From positions 1-47,401 of IMG/VR virus record IMGVR_UViG_3300009146_000017: 47,401 nt of DNA; one strand, given 5' to 3'. Each line of letters starts with the position of its first letter. Position 1 is the first letter of the stretch. Position numbers and translations under genes: made by a program. This DNA is from a virus. Below the pieces are notes generated by a model that was not told the origin of the DNA, ran no database searches, and was given only the letters and a program-made list of their open reading frames with translations. This document shows positions 39,737-46,924 of the stretch, piece by piece.

Positions 39737-41301
39737 ACCAGGGCCCCGGTCGGGCTCGCTGCGCCGGGAGCCTCCCCCGCCGTTGGTGGCGGCGGGGGGC
39801 GCCAGTCCGGCGGCGGCGGGCCGGGATCCGGGGCGACGGTGGGCCCGGCCATGGGCATCAGCAGGGCGCGGTAGCCGTCCACGTCGGTGCGGAAGCGCAC
39901 CGGCAGCAGGGGCGCCTCGGCGCGCAGCACGAGCGCTTTGCCCGGGGCGGTCTGCAGCAGGTCCAGCAGGAAGCCGATGGACAGGCCCAGCGTGATCGGC
40001 CGGGGCACCCGCTCCTGGCCCCCGGCCGGGGGCTCGAGCGTGGGCCACTGGCCGGAGAGGTCGATCTCGGCGCGCAGCCACGCCCGGTGCTCGCCGTCGG
40101 TGTTGCGGCAGACCAGGCGCAGGGCCTGCTCGGCGGGGGCGCCGGGATCCAGGGTGATGGACACCGGGGCGTAGTCGGTGGTGGTGGAGGGGCTCAGGGT
40201 GGGGGCGAAGAGGGAGGCCACCCGGACGTGGTAGAGCAGGGCGGCGCTGTCCACCCGGGCCTCCAGGGGGGCGCGCCCGTCGAAGTAGCGCTCCAGGTCG
40301 GGGTACTGCCCGATCTGCAGGCGCATCCGCAGCAGCAGCTCGGGGCACTCCTCGCCCGCCTTGTCCACCGCCGGGAGGCGCAGCTGCAGCAGGTTGGGCA
40401 CGGCCTCCCGGTCGGCGGGCAGCACGTCCACCACCACGGTGTTGCCCTCGGGCTGGCGCTTCAGCAGGGGCAGCAGCAGGCGCACCGCCCGCAGCGGCAC
40501 CAGGACGCCGCCGTGCGGCCCGGCCAGCCGGCGATCGACGGTGAGCACGGGGCGGTCGTCCCCGCGCTGGGCGTCCACCCCGGCCACCTCGGCGGACACG
40601 ACGCGGTTGCCGTCCACGGCCTGGGCGCGGATGTAGCGCCCCCAGTCGCCGCTCTCGGCCCACTCTTCGGCCTGCAGCCGGACGCTGGCGAGGTGGGGCC
40701 GCTCGACGTCCTTCTCGGAGGCGGCAGCGACGGCGGCCTGCTCGAGCAGCAGCGCCAGGGAGAGCGCCGGGAGCGTCAACGGCGGATCCGGCTGGTCCCC
40801 CGCCACCAGCGTCTCTCCGGGGGGCACGTCGAAGGGGCTGCCGATGGGGAACTCGGCGTGGTCGGCGCCGACCACGTTGGCGGCGCCGTCGGCCGTGATG
40901 ACCCGCACCAGCTGGGGGGCCAGGGGCACCAGGCGGCACTCGGGGCCGCTGCCGCCGATGCGGGTGACCAGATCCGAGAGCAGCCGTCCGGGGAGCAGCA
41001 CCTCCCAGAGGGGCGCGCTGCGGTCGGGGGCGTCGCGAGCGGCGTCGAAGAGGGAGCGGGTGCCCCCGGCTGCGACCACCGGGACCGACGCGGCGACGGT
41101 GGTGTCCAGGTCGGAGGCGACGAGCTCGACGCCGTTGGGGTAGGCCCGGAGCCAGAAGTGGGACAGGACCGGGATGGTGGTGCGGCTGGGCAGCACCCCG
41201 GCCAGGGCGGACAGGGCGCCCCGGAGGTGGGGCAGCGACACGGTAACCGGTGGGGGCTTGACCGGCGGCGCGGTGACGGCGGGCGGGGCGAGGGCGGTCA
41301 T
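39733..41301 (-). CDS. dnaN: DNA polymerase III beta subunit (sliding clamp), enlarged, 522 aa
   Basis: The ring that tethers the replicative polymerase. The N-terminal signature is well kept: LRGALSALAGVLPSRTTIPV, LSHFWLRAYPNGVEL and ASDLDTTVAASVPV. A late YRALLMPM is the usual C-terminal strand end. Bacterial clamps are about 370 residues; this one is about 150 longer, with charged inserts in the middle (QAEEWAESGDWGRYIRAQAV and KRQPEGNTVVVDVLPADREA) and a Pro-rich tail of about 35 residues after the core. No polymerase gene is seen, so it probably recruits the host enzyme. The ATG overlaps the initiator gene's stop. Confidence 0.85.
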   Translation of the reverse strand: MTALAPPAVTAPPVKPPPVTVSLPHLRGALSALAGVLPSRTTIPVLSHFWLRAYPNGVELVASDLDTTVAASVPVVAAGGTRSLFDAARDAPDRSAPLWEVLLPGRLLSDLVTRIGGSGPECRLVPLAPQLVRVITADGAANVVGADHAEFPIGSPFDVPPGETLVAGDQPDPPLTLPALSLALLLEQAAVAAASEKDVERPHLASVRLQAEEWAESGDWGRYIRAQAVDGNRVVSAEVAGVDAQRGDDRPVLTVDRRLAGPHGGVLVPLRAVRLLLPLLKRQPEGNTVVVDVLPADREAVPNLLQLRLPAVDKAGEECPELLLRMRLQIGQYPDLERYFDGRAPLEARVDSAALLYHVRVASLFAPTLSPSTTTDYAPVSITLDPGAPAEQALRLVCRNTDGEHRAWLRAEIDLSGQWPTLEPPAGGQERVPRPITLGLSIGFLLDLLQTAPGKALVLRAEAPLLPVRFRTDVDGYRALLMPMAGPTVAPDPGPPPPDWRPPPPPTAGEAPGAASPTGALV

Positions 41302-42476
41302 TGTCCGGCCCTTTCCGCTACGGGCTGCAGTTCAGGCAGCTGACGGACGGTGTCCTTGACCGTGGCGAAGCTCTCGCCGACGGGGCGCAGCGACACCGGG
41401 ATGGGGATCGTGCGCCGGGTAACCGGATCGAAGCGGCCGAGCATATTCGGTGCGCTCCTGGCCAGCAGGGCGCGGGCCTGTTCTCGAGCGGACAGGCTGG
41501 ACTCGGCGGTGGGGGCCGGATACCGGGCGTCGGTCGGATCGTAGCCCTGCCAGAGGGCGGCGTCCCGCTGCCGCTGGCGGGCCTCCACCTTGCTGGTCGC
41601 TTCGGAGAGGCGGTCGTGCCAGATTTGCGGTACTCCGACGTACTTGAACCCTTCCTGCTTGAAGGAGGCGGCGGCGGTCAGCACGATCTCCCGCTGGGCG
41701 GCCAGGGGCCGGTCGCTCAGGGCGTCGGCGATCGTCCGCCGCACTCCGGGATCCAGGGCGATGTGCCCCAGGTACTCCCGCAGCTCCGACACGATCCGGT
41801 CGGTCCGGGCGAAGGCGTCGCCCCCGAGCTTTTTTGAAGCGGGGGGGGTGACCGGCGGCGGCCGGTCAACGGGCGGTGGCTTCGGCGGTGTGGAGTCTTG
41901 GCCGCCTAATACCACTGCGGCGGCTGGTCCACCCCCCCCTTCTGAATCTCTGATTCTCTCTGATTCAATAGGGAACGGACTCTGGTGCCCGTTTGCCTGG
42001 GCAGAGATGTCCGTTGCTACGGACATCTGCGGCGGTTCCGGGGCTGCGGCCGCTGCCGCGGATGTCCGTTCTGGCTCGGGAACGGACATCGCTGTCCGGT
42101 CCTGATCTGGTGGCTCGTCGTCGGGAACGGACATCTGTGTCCACGGCACGCCCGTCGGCTGGGTCGGCGGCGGCACGCGGTGGAGGTGGATGCGCAGGCC
42201 GTTGCGGTAGCGCACGCTCTCCATCCAGCCGGCGCGCTCGATCGTCGCGAACCAGCGCCGGACGGTGCGCTCGTCGACGCGCAGCTTCTCGGCGGCGGCG
42301 AGGTGGGTGTAGCTGGCGCCCCGGGGCAGCTTGCCGGAGGTGTGCTCGGTCAGGCTCCAGAGGTACGTCCACAAGTGCGCCGGGCTGGCCGGGATCATCG
42401 TGAGCATCTCCGGCTCGAGCCACTCCAGGGGCAGGGGCGCCCAGGGCACCGTCTTGGGGCCGTCGGTCAGGATCAT
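41298..42476 (-). CDS. Putative replication initiator with winged-helix domain, 392 aa
   Basis: Residues 10-95 form a winged helix (LTMIPASPAHLWTYLWSLTE, AAAEKLRVDERTVRRWFATI, ERAGWMESVRYRNGLRIHLH). A Pro/Ser/Ala-rich linker of about 110 residues (100-210) contains MSVPDDEP, MSVPEPE and MSVATDIS. The C-terminal part is helical (LREYLGHIALDPGVRRTIAD, KQEGFKYVGVPQIWHDRL). The layout matches lambda O-like initiators, in which origin repeats lie in the gene's central linker; such repeats are present here (41974-42135) beside an AT-richer stretch. Not a recognised family by itself. The ATG overlaps the previous stop. Confidence 0.62.
   Translation of the reverse strand: MILTDGPKTVPWAPLPLEWLEPEMLTMIPASPAHLWTYLWSLTEHTSGKLPRGASYTHLAAAEKLRVDERTVRRWFATIERAGWMESVRYRNGLRIHLHRVPPPTQPTGVPWTQMSVPDDEPPDQDRTAMSVPEPERTSAAAAAAPEPPQMSVATDISAQANGHQSPFPIESERIRDSEGGGGPAAAVVLGGQDSTPPKPPPVDRPPPVTPPASKKLGGDAFARTDRIVSELREYLGHIALDPGVRRTIADALSDRPLAAQREIVLTAAASFKQEGFKYVGVPQIWHDRLSEATSKVEARQRQRDAALWQGYDPTDARYPAPTAESSLSAREQARALLARSAPNMLGRFDPVTRRTIPIPVSLRPVGESFATVKDTVRQLPELQPVAERAGQ
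41941..42135. other. Candidate replication origin inside the initiator gene
   Basis: Copies of AACGGACATC or its complement GATGTCCGTT lie at 42006-42015, 42018-42027 (9/10), 42061-42070, 42081-42090 and 42126-42135, with a partial copy at 41974-41983. Four form two dyads (42006-42027 and 42061-42090). Beside them, 41941-41971 is unusually AT-rich and repetitive (TCTGATTC units). Repeats plus an easily melted tract within the initiator gene is the lambda-type origin plan. Confidence 0.6.
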
Positions 42477-43072
42477 GCGGACTGCTCCTTGAGTGGGGAT
42501 TGCCGGAGGTGCTGGAAGCTCGGGGCCTGCGGGGTGAGGCCGAGGATGCCGGCGAGGCGCCGCCGGGCCTCCGCGGCGGCGGGTCCGGCCGACCAGTCGG
42601 GCTGCTCCAGGGCGTGGACGTAGCTGCGGCTCATCCCCGCCCGCTGGGCCAGCTCCCGCTGGGACAGTCCGGCGCTGCGCCGCGCCCGGCCGAGATCCCC
42701 GGGCAGGGGCCACGCCGGGGGCGGGGCGAGGCCCCAGCGCTGCAGCACCAGGGAGACGGGCGTCCGGGTGGTGAAGCGCTGGCGCTCGGCGCGTTGCCGG
42801 CGGATCTCCTCGAGGCGCTTGCGGGCCCGCTCGACCACCTCGGGAGCGGGCGCGGGCGGCTCGACCGGCAGGGGGGCGTCCGGCAGGGGAACGTCCGGCA
42901 GGATGCGCTGGTGGGTGTCCAGGATGGCCCAGGCGATCTGGAGCCAGCGGCGGTGCTCCTCCGGCGTGAAGTCCGGGCGCCACTCCAGGTCGGCCAGGGT
43001 GACCCCGGCGAGGGCGGTGGGGGCGGAGAGGGCGATCACCGGGTGGACGCCGCGCCGGCGACCGGGGAGCAT
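42473..43072 (-). CDS. HTH (XRE-type) DNA-binding protein, 199 aa
   Basis: The C-terminal 70 residues contain a clear Cro/C1-type helix-turn-helix: DLGRARRSAGLSQRELAQRA, GMSRSYVHALEQPDW, then ARRRLAGILGL. The N-terminal 120 residues are helical with a proline linker (FTPEEHRRWLQIAWAILDTH, VVERARKRLEEIRRQRAERQ). It could regulate the replication operon or help the initiator. The ATG overlaps the previous stop (TGATG), and its end overlaps the initiator's start. Confidence 0.77.
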   Translation of the reverse strand: MLPGRRRGVHPVIALSAPTALAGVTLADLEWRPDFTPEEHRRWLQIAWAILDTHQRILPDVPLPDAPLPVEPPAPAPEVVERARKRLEEIRRQRAERQRFTTRTPVSLVLQRWGLAPPPAWPLPGDLGRARRSAGLSQRELAQRAGMSRSYVHALEQPDWSAGPAAAEARRRLAGILGLTPQAPSFQHLRQSPLKEQSA

Positions 43073-43761
43073 CAGCTCCCGCCCCGCCGCGTGGACTGCA
43101 GCTGGGCGATCTGCTGCGCCGCCTGGTCGAAGGTCAAGCCCTCCGTCTTGACCGTGATCCGGGCGGCCCGGGCCAGGTTCTGCAGGGCGTTCAGCTGCTC
43201 CGGGGTGGCCGGGCTGTTGGGGTCCTGCTTGACCGCCCGGGGGGCTGCCCCTGGCCAGGCGGCGCTGACCCCCTCCTCGGGCTTCTGCTGCCCGTCGTGC
43301 CCCTCCTCGGTTCCCTCGCCCCCCAGCTCCTCAAGGGCGGCGGTGCCGATGTTCACCGCGTCGCGCAGGGCGCGGGCCTTCGCCCGGGTTTCGGCCATCC
43401 GGATCAGGTGGGGGGCCATCATCCGGGTCACGTTGGTCGGGTTGGCGTCCCCCAGCCCCTGGAACACGCGCTCCCCCCGCTCGTCCTGCAGGGTCACCGT
43501 GGCGTGGGCGATGGCGACCATCCCGTTCAGCTCGGAGGGCACCTGGACGAGGTTCGTGGAGATCCCCGTCAGCCCCAGCTGGTGCGCGTAGTCCAGCAGC
43601 CCGGCGTACAGGGAGAAGCTGCGCCCCTCCCGCTGGACGATGAACTCCCGGCGGAAGGCGGGACCCCCCGGTGCCGCACGCTCCGCACTGCCGTCCGCGT
43701 CCGCTGCCGCCGCCGCTGCGGTAACCGCCGCTGCCGGGCCATCCGTCCCCCCGGTAGACAT
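43072..43761 (-). CDS. Putative recombination/ssDNA-annealing protein, 229 aa
   Basis: After a Gly/Ala-rich start, residues about 35-150 form a compact domain: REFIVQREGRSFSLYAGLLD, LGLTGISTNLVQVPSELNGM, HATVTLQDERGERVFQGLGD, then MAETRAKARALRDAVNIG. The last phrase (A-x-T-R-A-x-A-R-A-L-R) resembles the helix ending the fold of phage annealing proteins of the Rad52/Erf kind, but other families share it. The C-terminal 45 residues (EQLNALQNLARAARITVKTE) look like a small helical unit. As the first gene of the replication operon, with RusA downstream, a recombination role is reasonable but not proven. Confidence 0.55.
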   Translation of the reverse strand: MSTGGTDGPAAAVTAAAAAADADGSAERAAPGGPAFRREFIVQREGRSFSLYAGLLDYAHQLGLTGISTNLVQVPSELNGMVAIAHATVTLQDERGERVFQGLGDANPTNVTRMMAPHLIRMAETRAKARALRDAVNIGTAALEELGGEGTEEGHDGQQKPEEGVSAAWPGAAPRAVKQDPNSPATPEQLNALQNLARAARITVKTEGLTFDQAAQQIAQLQSTRRGGS

Positions 43762-43957
43762 GGGCGTGGCCTTCCCGTATGGTCTGGGTGCAAGCACTCG
43801 TTGAGCTCCTCTCCTGGTGTTCCGTGTGCGTGCCGGCGGCCCCGGGTGTTCTTCGCACGTTCCTCCGGGGCAAACCGCCCGCCTTCTTCTCGGGGAAGGC
43901 GGGCGGTTGTCGTTTGTCCCCAGGCGATCGAAACCCCAGGTCTGCCGGTGTCCACCG
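43762..43957 (-). promoter_or_regulatory. Long 5' leader with hairpin and a startless copy of the start motif
   Basis: The predicted transcript from the promoter at 43958-43987 has a leader of nearly 200 nt before ATG 43761. It contains a 14-bp perfect hairpin (arms 43873-43886 and 43895-43908, loop of 8). Directly after it comes GGAGGAACGTGCGAAG (43848-43863 region), the start motif of the accessory block but with AAG in place of ATG. The hairpin and motif together suggest a site for an RNA-binding regulator. No small gene is convincing here. Confidence 0.5.
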
Positions 43958-43987
43958 TTTATACTGAAGAAAGGGTATGCGGCGCAA
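43958..43987 (-). promoter_or_regulatory. Promoter of the leftward replication operon
   Basis: On the minus strand TTGCGC (43987-43982), an 18-bp spacer and TATAAA (43963-43958) form a good sigma-70-type promoter reading towards the gene at 43761. It is back to back with the control region of the rightward HTH gene at 44106. Confidence 0.65.
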
Positions 43988-44013
43988 GGGGATTCCCTCT
44001 GTTTTTTCGGTGT

Positions 44014-44082
44014 GCTACGATCTGCGGCACAAGACCGCACTCGGCCGCACAACGGGGAACCTGGGAAGTGCGACCGAGTGCG
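44014..44082 (+). promoter_or_regulatory. Promoter and operator-like dyads before the HTH gene
   Basis: An extended -10, TGCTACGAT (44014-44021; TGC at 44014-44016), is followed by nested inverted repeats: TGCGG (44023-44027) with CCGCA (44035-44039), and the longer arms CGCACTCGGCCGCAC (44036-44050) and GTGCGACCGAGTGCG (44068-44082), 14 of 15 matched. The second arm contains the GTGCGACCG site seen at other promoters. The overlapping dyads could be operators or alternative RNA hairpins. No good -35 is present. Confidence 0.5.
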
Positions 44083-44105
44083 CTGAAGCAGGAGGAGATG
44101 GGACG

Positions 44106-44708
44106 ATGACCGCAGTCGAAGAGGCGTCACCGCTGCGGGAGAGCCCCGCGGAGGCGGCGGCCCGGCGTCGGCGGGAGATCCGGGCGCGGATGCACTGGAC
44201 GCGGGCGAAGCTGGAGCAGCTGGAGCGGGAGCAGGCCGCGCTGGTGGCGGCGATCGAGGGCGCCAAGGCGGCCGCGAGCGCCGGAACGGCCGCGGCGGTG
44301 CCGGATCTGCGCGCCATCCGCGCTGAGGCGGTGGCCGCGGAGGGCGACACGCCGCACGTCATCCGTACCGTGGGTGGCTACATCAGCCTGCCCTACGCGG
44401 CGGAACTGTTCGGCGTCAACCGCGGCCGCCTGCAGACGGCCGCGTGGAACGGTCTGCTGCCGGCGATCAAGGCGGACACCACCCGCACCGCCCCCTGGAT
44501 GGTCACCATCAAGGACGTGGCCCGCTACCTGATGGACTACCCCGTCCACCGCCGGGGCGGGCGCCCCCTGGGGTCGAAGCCGAAGACCCCCGAGGAGCGG
44601 CAGTACGAGGCCGACGTCCACGCCGCCACGCGGGAGAAGTACTGCCCCTGGCACCCCTCCCAGCAGCAGGCGCCGCCGCAGCCGCCGCAGCCCGCCGCGG
44701 GCGAGTAA
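44106..44708 (+). CDS. HTH DNA-binding protein with coiled coil, candidate regulator, 200 aa
   Basis: Residues 15-60 are a charged coiled coil (RRREIRARMHWTRAKLEQLE) for dimerisation. Residues 85-145 form a MerR/excisionase-type helix-turn-helix: ISLPYAAELFGVNRGRLQTA, AWNGLLPAIKADT, MVTIKDVARYLMDYP. An AT-hook-like RRGGRPLGSKPK follows and the tail contains CPWH. The ATG at 44106 follows AGGAGGAG and is preferred to an upstream in-frame start at 43977. Lying between divergent promoters with dyads in its leader, it is the best candidate for the regulator binding GTGCGACCG, but this is inference. Confidence 0.75.
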   Translation: MTAVEEASPLRESPAEAAARRRREIRARMHWTRAKLEQLEREQAALVAAIEGAKAAASAGTAAAVPDLRAIRAEAVAAEGDTPHVIRTVGGYISLPYAAELFGVNRGRLQTAAWNGLLPAIKADTTRTAPWMVTIKDVARYLMDYPVHRRGGRPLGSKPKTPEERQYEADVHAATREKYCPWHPSQQQAPPQPPQPAAGE

Positions 44709-44783
44709 GCGCGCCGGATCCGCGCAGGACCGGCGTCAGACCTGGGCGCGGGTCATGACCCCGCATCCGTGGAGGCGCCGTAG

Positions 44784-44819
44784 CAGAGGCCACCGACCGT
44801 GGGACGTCGGTGGCCTCTG
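44784..44819. terminator. Bidirectional terminator hairpin
   Basis: CAGAGGCCACCGAC and GTCGGTGGCCTCTG form a 14-bp perfect stem with an 8-base loop between two convergent genes (ending at 44708 and 44873). There is no long T-run on either side, but the position and stem strength suit a shared terminator. Confidence 0.7.
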
Positions 44820-44872
44820 TGTGTCTCGAAGGGGAGCACCCGGCGGCAACTGCCGTCGCTGGCGCACTCGGG

Positions 44873-45445
44873 TCATGCCACCTCGTCGTCCTGGGGCGCG
44901 CTCTCGATCCCCCGCAAGAACTGCCGCAGGTAGAGGTTGCGCACGGCCGGCTCCATCGCCATGAGGCGATCGTCCAGGCGCTGGTGCAGGCGCTCGGAGG
45001 TCGCCGCCGCCGCCCGGTGGGCCTGCAGGAGCTCCTCGGCCGTGGGCACCGCCTCCGCCACCCGGGGGCGCAACAGCTGCGGGGGGTGCGCCGTTCCGGA
45101 GGTGGGATGCGCATCGCGCAGCTGCAGGTAGCGACGCACGGCCCCGACCGTGGTGAAGACGGCACCGCCCTTGTGCTGGGAGGGCAGCTCGCCCTTGCGC
45201 ATGACCTCCCAGGCCCGGCGTTTCGACCGCTGGATCATGATCGCCACCTCGGGGGCGCGCACGATCCGGTCGTCCCCCCCCGGACCGCTTCCCCCGCCGC
45301 CCCCGCTTCCCCCGCCGCCCCCGCCGCCCGCCACCGCGGGAGGGGTATACGCCTGGTGCGTCATCTGCCCGGCCTGCCCGTGCGGTGCGCCCCCGGTTGC
45401 CCCGGCCAGGGTGCCCCCGCTGCTCGCTGCGATCCCCTGTTGCAC
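44873..45445 (-). CDS. HTH DNA-binding protein, candidate regulator, 190 aa
   Basis: A glycine-rich N-terminal arm (about residues 38-58) leads into a MerR/excisionase-type HTH: RIVRAPEVAIMIQRSKRRAW, EVMRKGELPSQHKGG, FTTVGAVRRYLQLRD. A helical C-terminus follows (LLQAHRAAAATSERLHQRL). Its layout resembles the HTH protein at 44106. The promoter at 45595-45622 has a GTGCGACCG dyad just downstream of the -10, implying repression of this gene. The start is probably the GTG at 45445; ATG at 45364 (MTHQAYTPP) is an alternative. Confidence 0.72.
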   Translation of the reverse strand: MQQGIAASSGGTLAGATGGAPHGQAGQMTHQAYTPPAVAGGGGGGGSGGGGGSGPGGDDRIVRAPEVAIMIQRSKRRAWEVMRKGELPSQHKGGAVFTTVGAVRRYLQLRDAHPTSGTAHPPQLLRPRVAEAVPTAEELLQAHRAAAATSERLHQRLDDRLMAMEPAVRNLYLRQFLRGIESAPQDDEVA

Positions 45446-45484
45446 TGATCATTCATCCTCTACGACCGCAGGGGGGGGTGAGGG

Positions 45485-45610
45485 ATGACGCGCCTCCCAC
45501 GCCGACCGCCGTCCCGGGCCGGTCCGCCGCGACCGCCCCGTGTGGCCCGCCTCCACCCTGGTAGTGCGACCGACTGCGGTCGCACGCCGCAAACCCTATA
45601 CGTCAGGTAG
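45485..45610 (+). CDS. Possible 41-aa arginine/proline-rich peptide
   Basis: A short frame beginning MTRLPRRPPSRAGPPRPPRV. It starts right after a copy of the late-operon leader: 20 bases, AGGGGGGGGTGAGGGATGAC (45470-45489), are identical to 15822-15841 in front of the large ejection gene. It runs across the operator and ends in the -10 region of the leftward promoter. Codon use is not strongly G/C-ended, so it may be only a relic of a moved leader. Confidence 0.3.
   Translation: MTRLPRRPPSRAGPPRPPRVARLHPGSATDCGRTPQTLYVR
45564..45585. promoter_or_regulatory. Operator-like dyad GTGCGACCG-N4-CGGTCGCAC
   Basis: A perfect 9-bp inverted repeat with spacer ACTG lies about 10 bp downstream of the -10 box of the leftward promoter at 45595-45622, where a bound repressor would block transcription. 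Single GTGCGACCG sites are at 6610-6618, 6833-6841 and 44068-44076, all in non-coding control regions. Confidence 0.65.
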
Positions 45611-45622
45611 CACCGTCGTCAA
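45595..45622 (-). promoter_or_regulatory. Promoter of the leftward HTH gene
   Basis: TTGACG (45622-45617), a 16-bp spacer and TATAGG (45600-45595) on the minus strand form a strong sigma-70-type promoter. Transcription would start near 45588, inside or just before the operator dyad, and read into the gene starting at 45445. The remainder of the 45446-45664 gap holds no other convincing element apart from the small frame at 45485. Confidence 0.65.
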
Positions 45623-45664
45623 CATGGCGGCCGCCGTGGCCGCGGCCGGTCCCGCACGCCCACC

Positions 45665-46921
45665 CTACCAGGAGCCGGCGGCACCCGCCGCGGCGGTCGG
45701 GCCTGCCGGTAGCGCCGCCGCATCTTCTACTACTACGTGCTTCTCCGCGTCCTCCTGGTCCTCCGGGCGCCGCGCGTACTGCCCGGGGGCGGTGCGCACC
45801 AGGGCGATCTGGCCCGGGCGGGGCCGCTTGGTGCGGTCGGCGAGGAAGCCGGCGACGCGCCGCCCGGCGTCCTCATCGGCCATCCCGTAGGCCGCCAGGT
45901 GGGCGGCCTTCAGCTCGGTGAAGGCGAAGCGCGGGTGCTCCCGGACGAACGCCTCGAAGAAGGCCCGCTGGCCGAGGACGGCCCCCGGGGCGCTCGCCCC
46001 CCGCAGGCGGGGCCCGGTGGCCAGGCGCGCCGCCGCCGCCTCCTTGCTGATGTGGAGCCGCCGGGCGTAGTCGTCGACGGCGGCCTGATCGGGGGCCGGT
46101 GCGTGCGCGGGTCCGAGGCTCGCCGGTTCGATGATGGAGGGGGTGCCGGGGAGTTTTGCGGTACGCTGCGCGACCACCGGCGCCACCACGCCCCCGCGCA
46201 GCACGACCAGGGCGGCCTCGATCCCCCGGCTGGCCCGGTCGCGCTTCCGGTGGGCGTCCGCTAACTTGGCCTCGAGCTCCTCCAGCTCCAGCCGGGCCAG
46301 CTCCCGATCCTCGCCCAGGCGCCGCACCTCGGTGTTGAGGCGATCGAGGGTCGCCAGCCCGGAGGCGACGAAGGCTTCCAGGGGGTCCGGCTCGGGTTCC
46401 GGCGGCGGCGTGGGGGCCGCCGGCGCCTCGGGGGCGGCCAGGGCCGCCGGTTGCTGACCGTTCGGTGACGGCGCGGGCGCGGGCGGCGGGGGCGGGGCCG
46501 CCGCTTCAGGTGGTGCCCCCTCGGGGGCGGGACCGGGTTGGGTGCGGATCTCGTTCGCCACGTTCAACGCACGCCCCTCTCTGATGACTGCGTCCACGGT
46601 GTCCGGCCCCTGTCTGCTGAGCGTCGCGGAGACGGCGAAGGCGAGCGCGTCCACCGTCTTGTGGGTCAGGGGGGCTTGCTTGACCATCCGGTAGGAGGTA
46701 CGGAACGTCGGTTCGTCGAGGGTGTACGTGCGCCCGCCGTGCCGTTTCTCTTTGGTGAAGATCACCCGCCCCGCCGCCGAGAGGCGCTCCACCGTGACGC
46801 GCAGGCCGATCTGGTGGCCCTGCGTGCCCCGGCCCTCCCAGATCTGCCCGGCGAGGACGGGGCCGTCCAGTTGGGCCTGCTCGATGAGCCCGCCCGGGAT
46901 CTCGGTTCGCAGCCGCTGCAT
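45665..46921 (-). CDS. Hypothetical multi-domain protein with coiled coil, 418 aa
   Basis: Function unknown. Residues 1-130 form a mixed domain (LAGQIWEGRGTQGHQIGLRV, RVIFTKEKRHGGRTYTLDEP, THKTVDALAFAVSATL). A Pro/Ala-rich linker (130-185), a coiled coil (190-245, LNTEVRRLGEDRELARLELE) and a C-terminal helix-rich domain follow (DDYARRLHISKEAAAARLAT, FAFTELKAAHLAAYGMADED, FLADRTKRPRPGQIALVRTA) with a possible winged-helix fold. The ATG lies 3 bp after the methyltransferase stop with a GGAGG site, so the two are co-transcribed; a modification- or restriction-related partner is a possibility only. Confidence 0.7.
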   Translation of the reverse strand: MQRLRTEIPGGLIEQAQLDGPVLAGQIWEGRGTQGHQIGLRVTVERLSAAGRVIFTKEKRHGGRTYTLDEPTFRTSYRMVKQAPLTHKTVDALAFAVSATLSRQGPDTVDAVIREGRALNVANEIRTQPGPAPEGAPPEAAAPPPPPAPAPSPNGQQPAALAAPEAPAAPTPPPEPEPDPLEAFVASGLATLDRLNTEVRRLGEDRELARLELEELEAKLADAHRKRDRASRGIEAALVVLRGGVVAPVVAQRTAKLPGTPSIIEPASLGPAHAPAPDQAAVDDYARRLHISKEAAAARLATGPRLRGASAPGAVLGQRAFFEAFVREHPRFAFTELKAAHLAAYGMADEDAGRRVAGFLADRTKRPRPGQIALVRTAPGQYARRPEDQEDAEKHVVVEDAAALPAGPTAAAGAAGSW

Positions 46922-46924
46922 CCG

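Noticed and set aside
42006-42135. Protein-level repeat of MSVP/MSVA as a functional motif of the initiator
   Set aside because: The repeats exist in both DNA orientations, but the residues repeat only where the orientation gives ATG TCC GTT. DNA-level selection is the simpler explanation.
43331-43987. 218-codon frame overlapping the annealing-protein gene in another frame
   Set aside because: It consists of G/R/S-rich low-complexity sequence, begins upstream of the predicted transcription start, and lies over a gene with a coherent domain.
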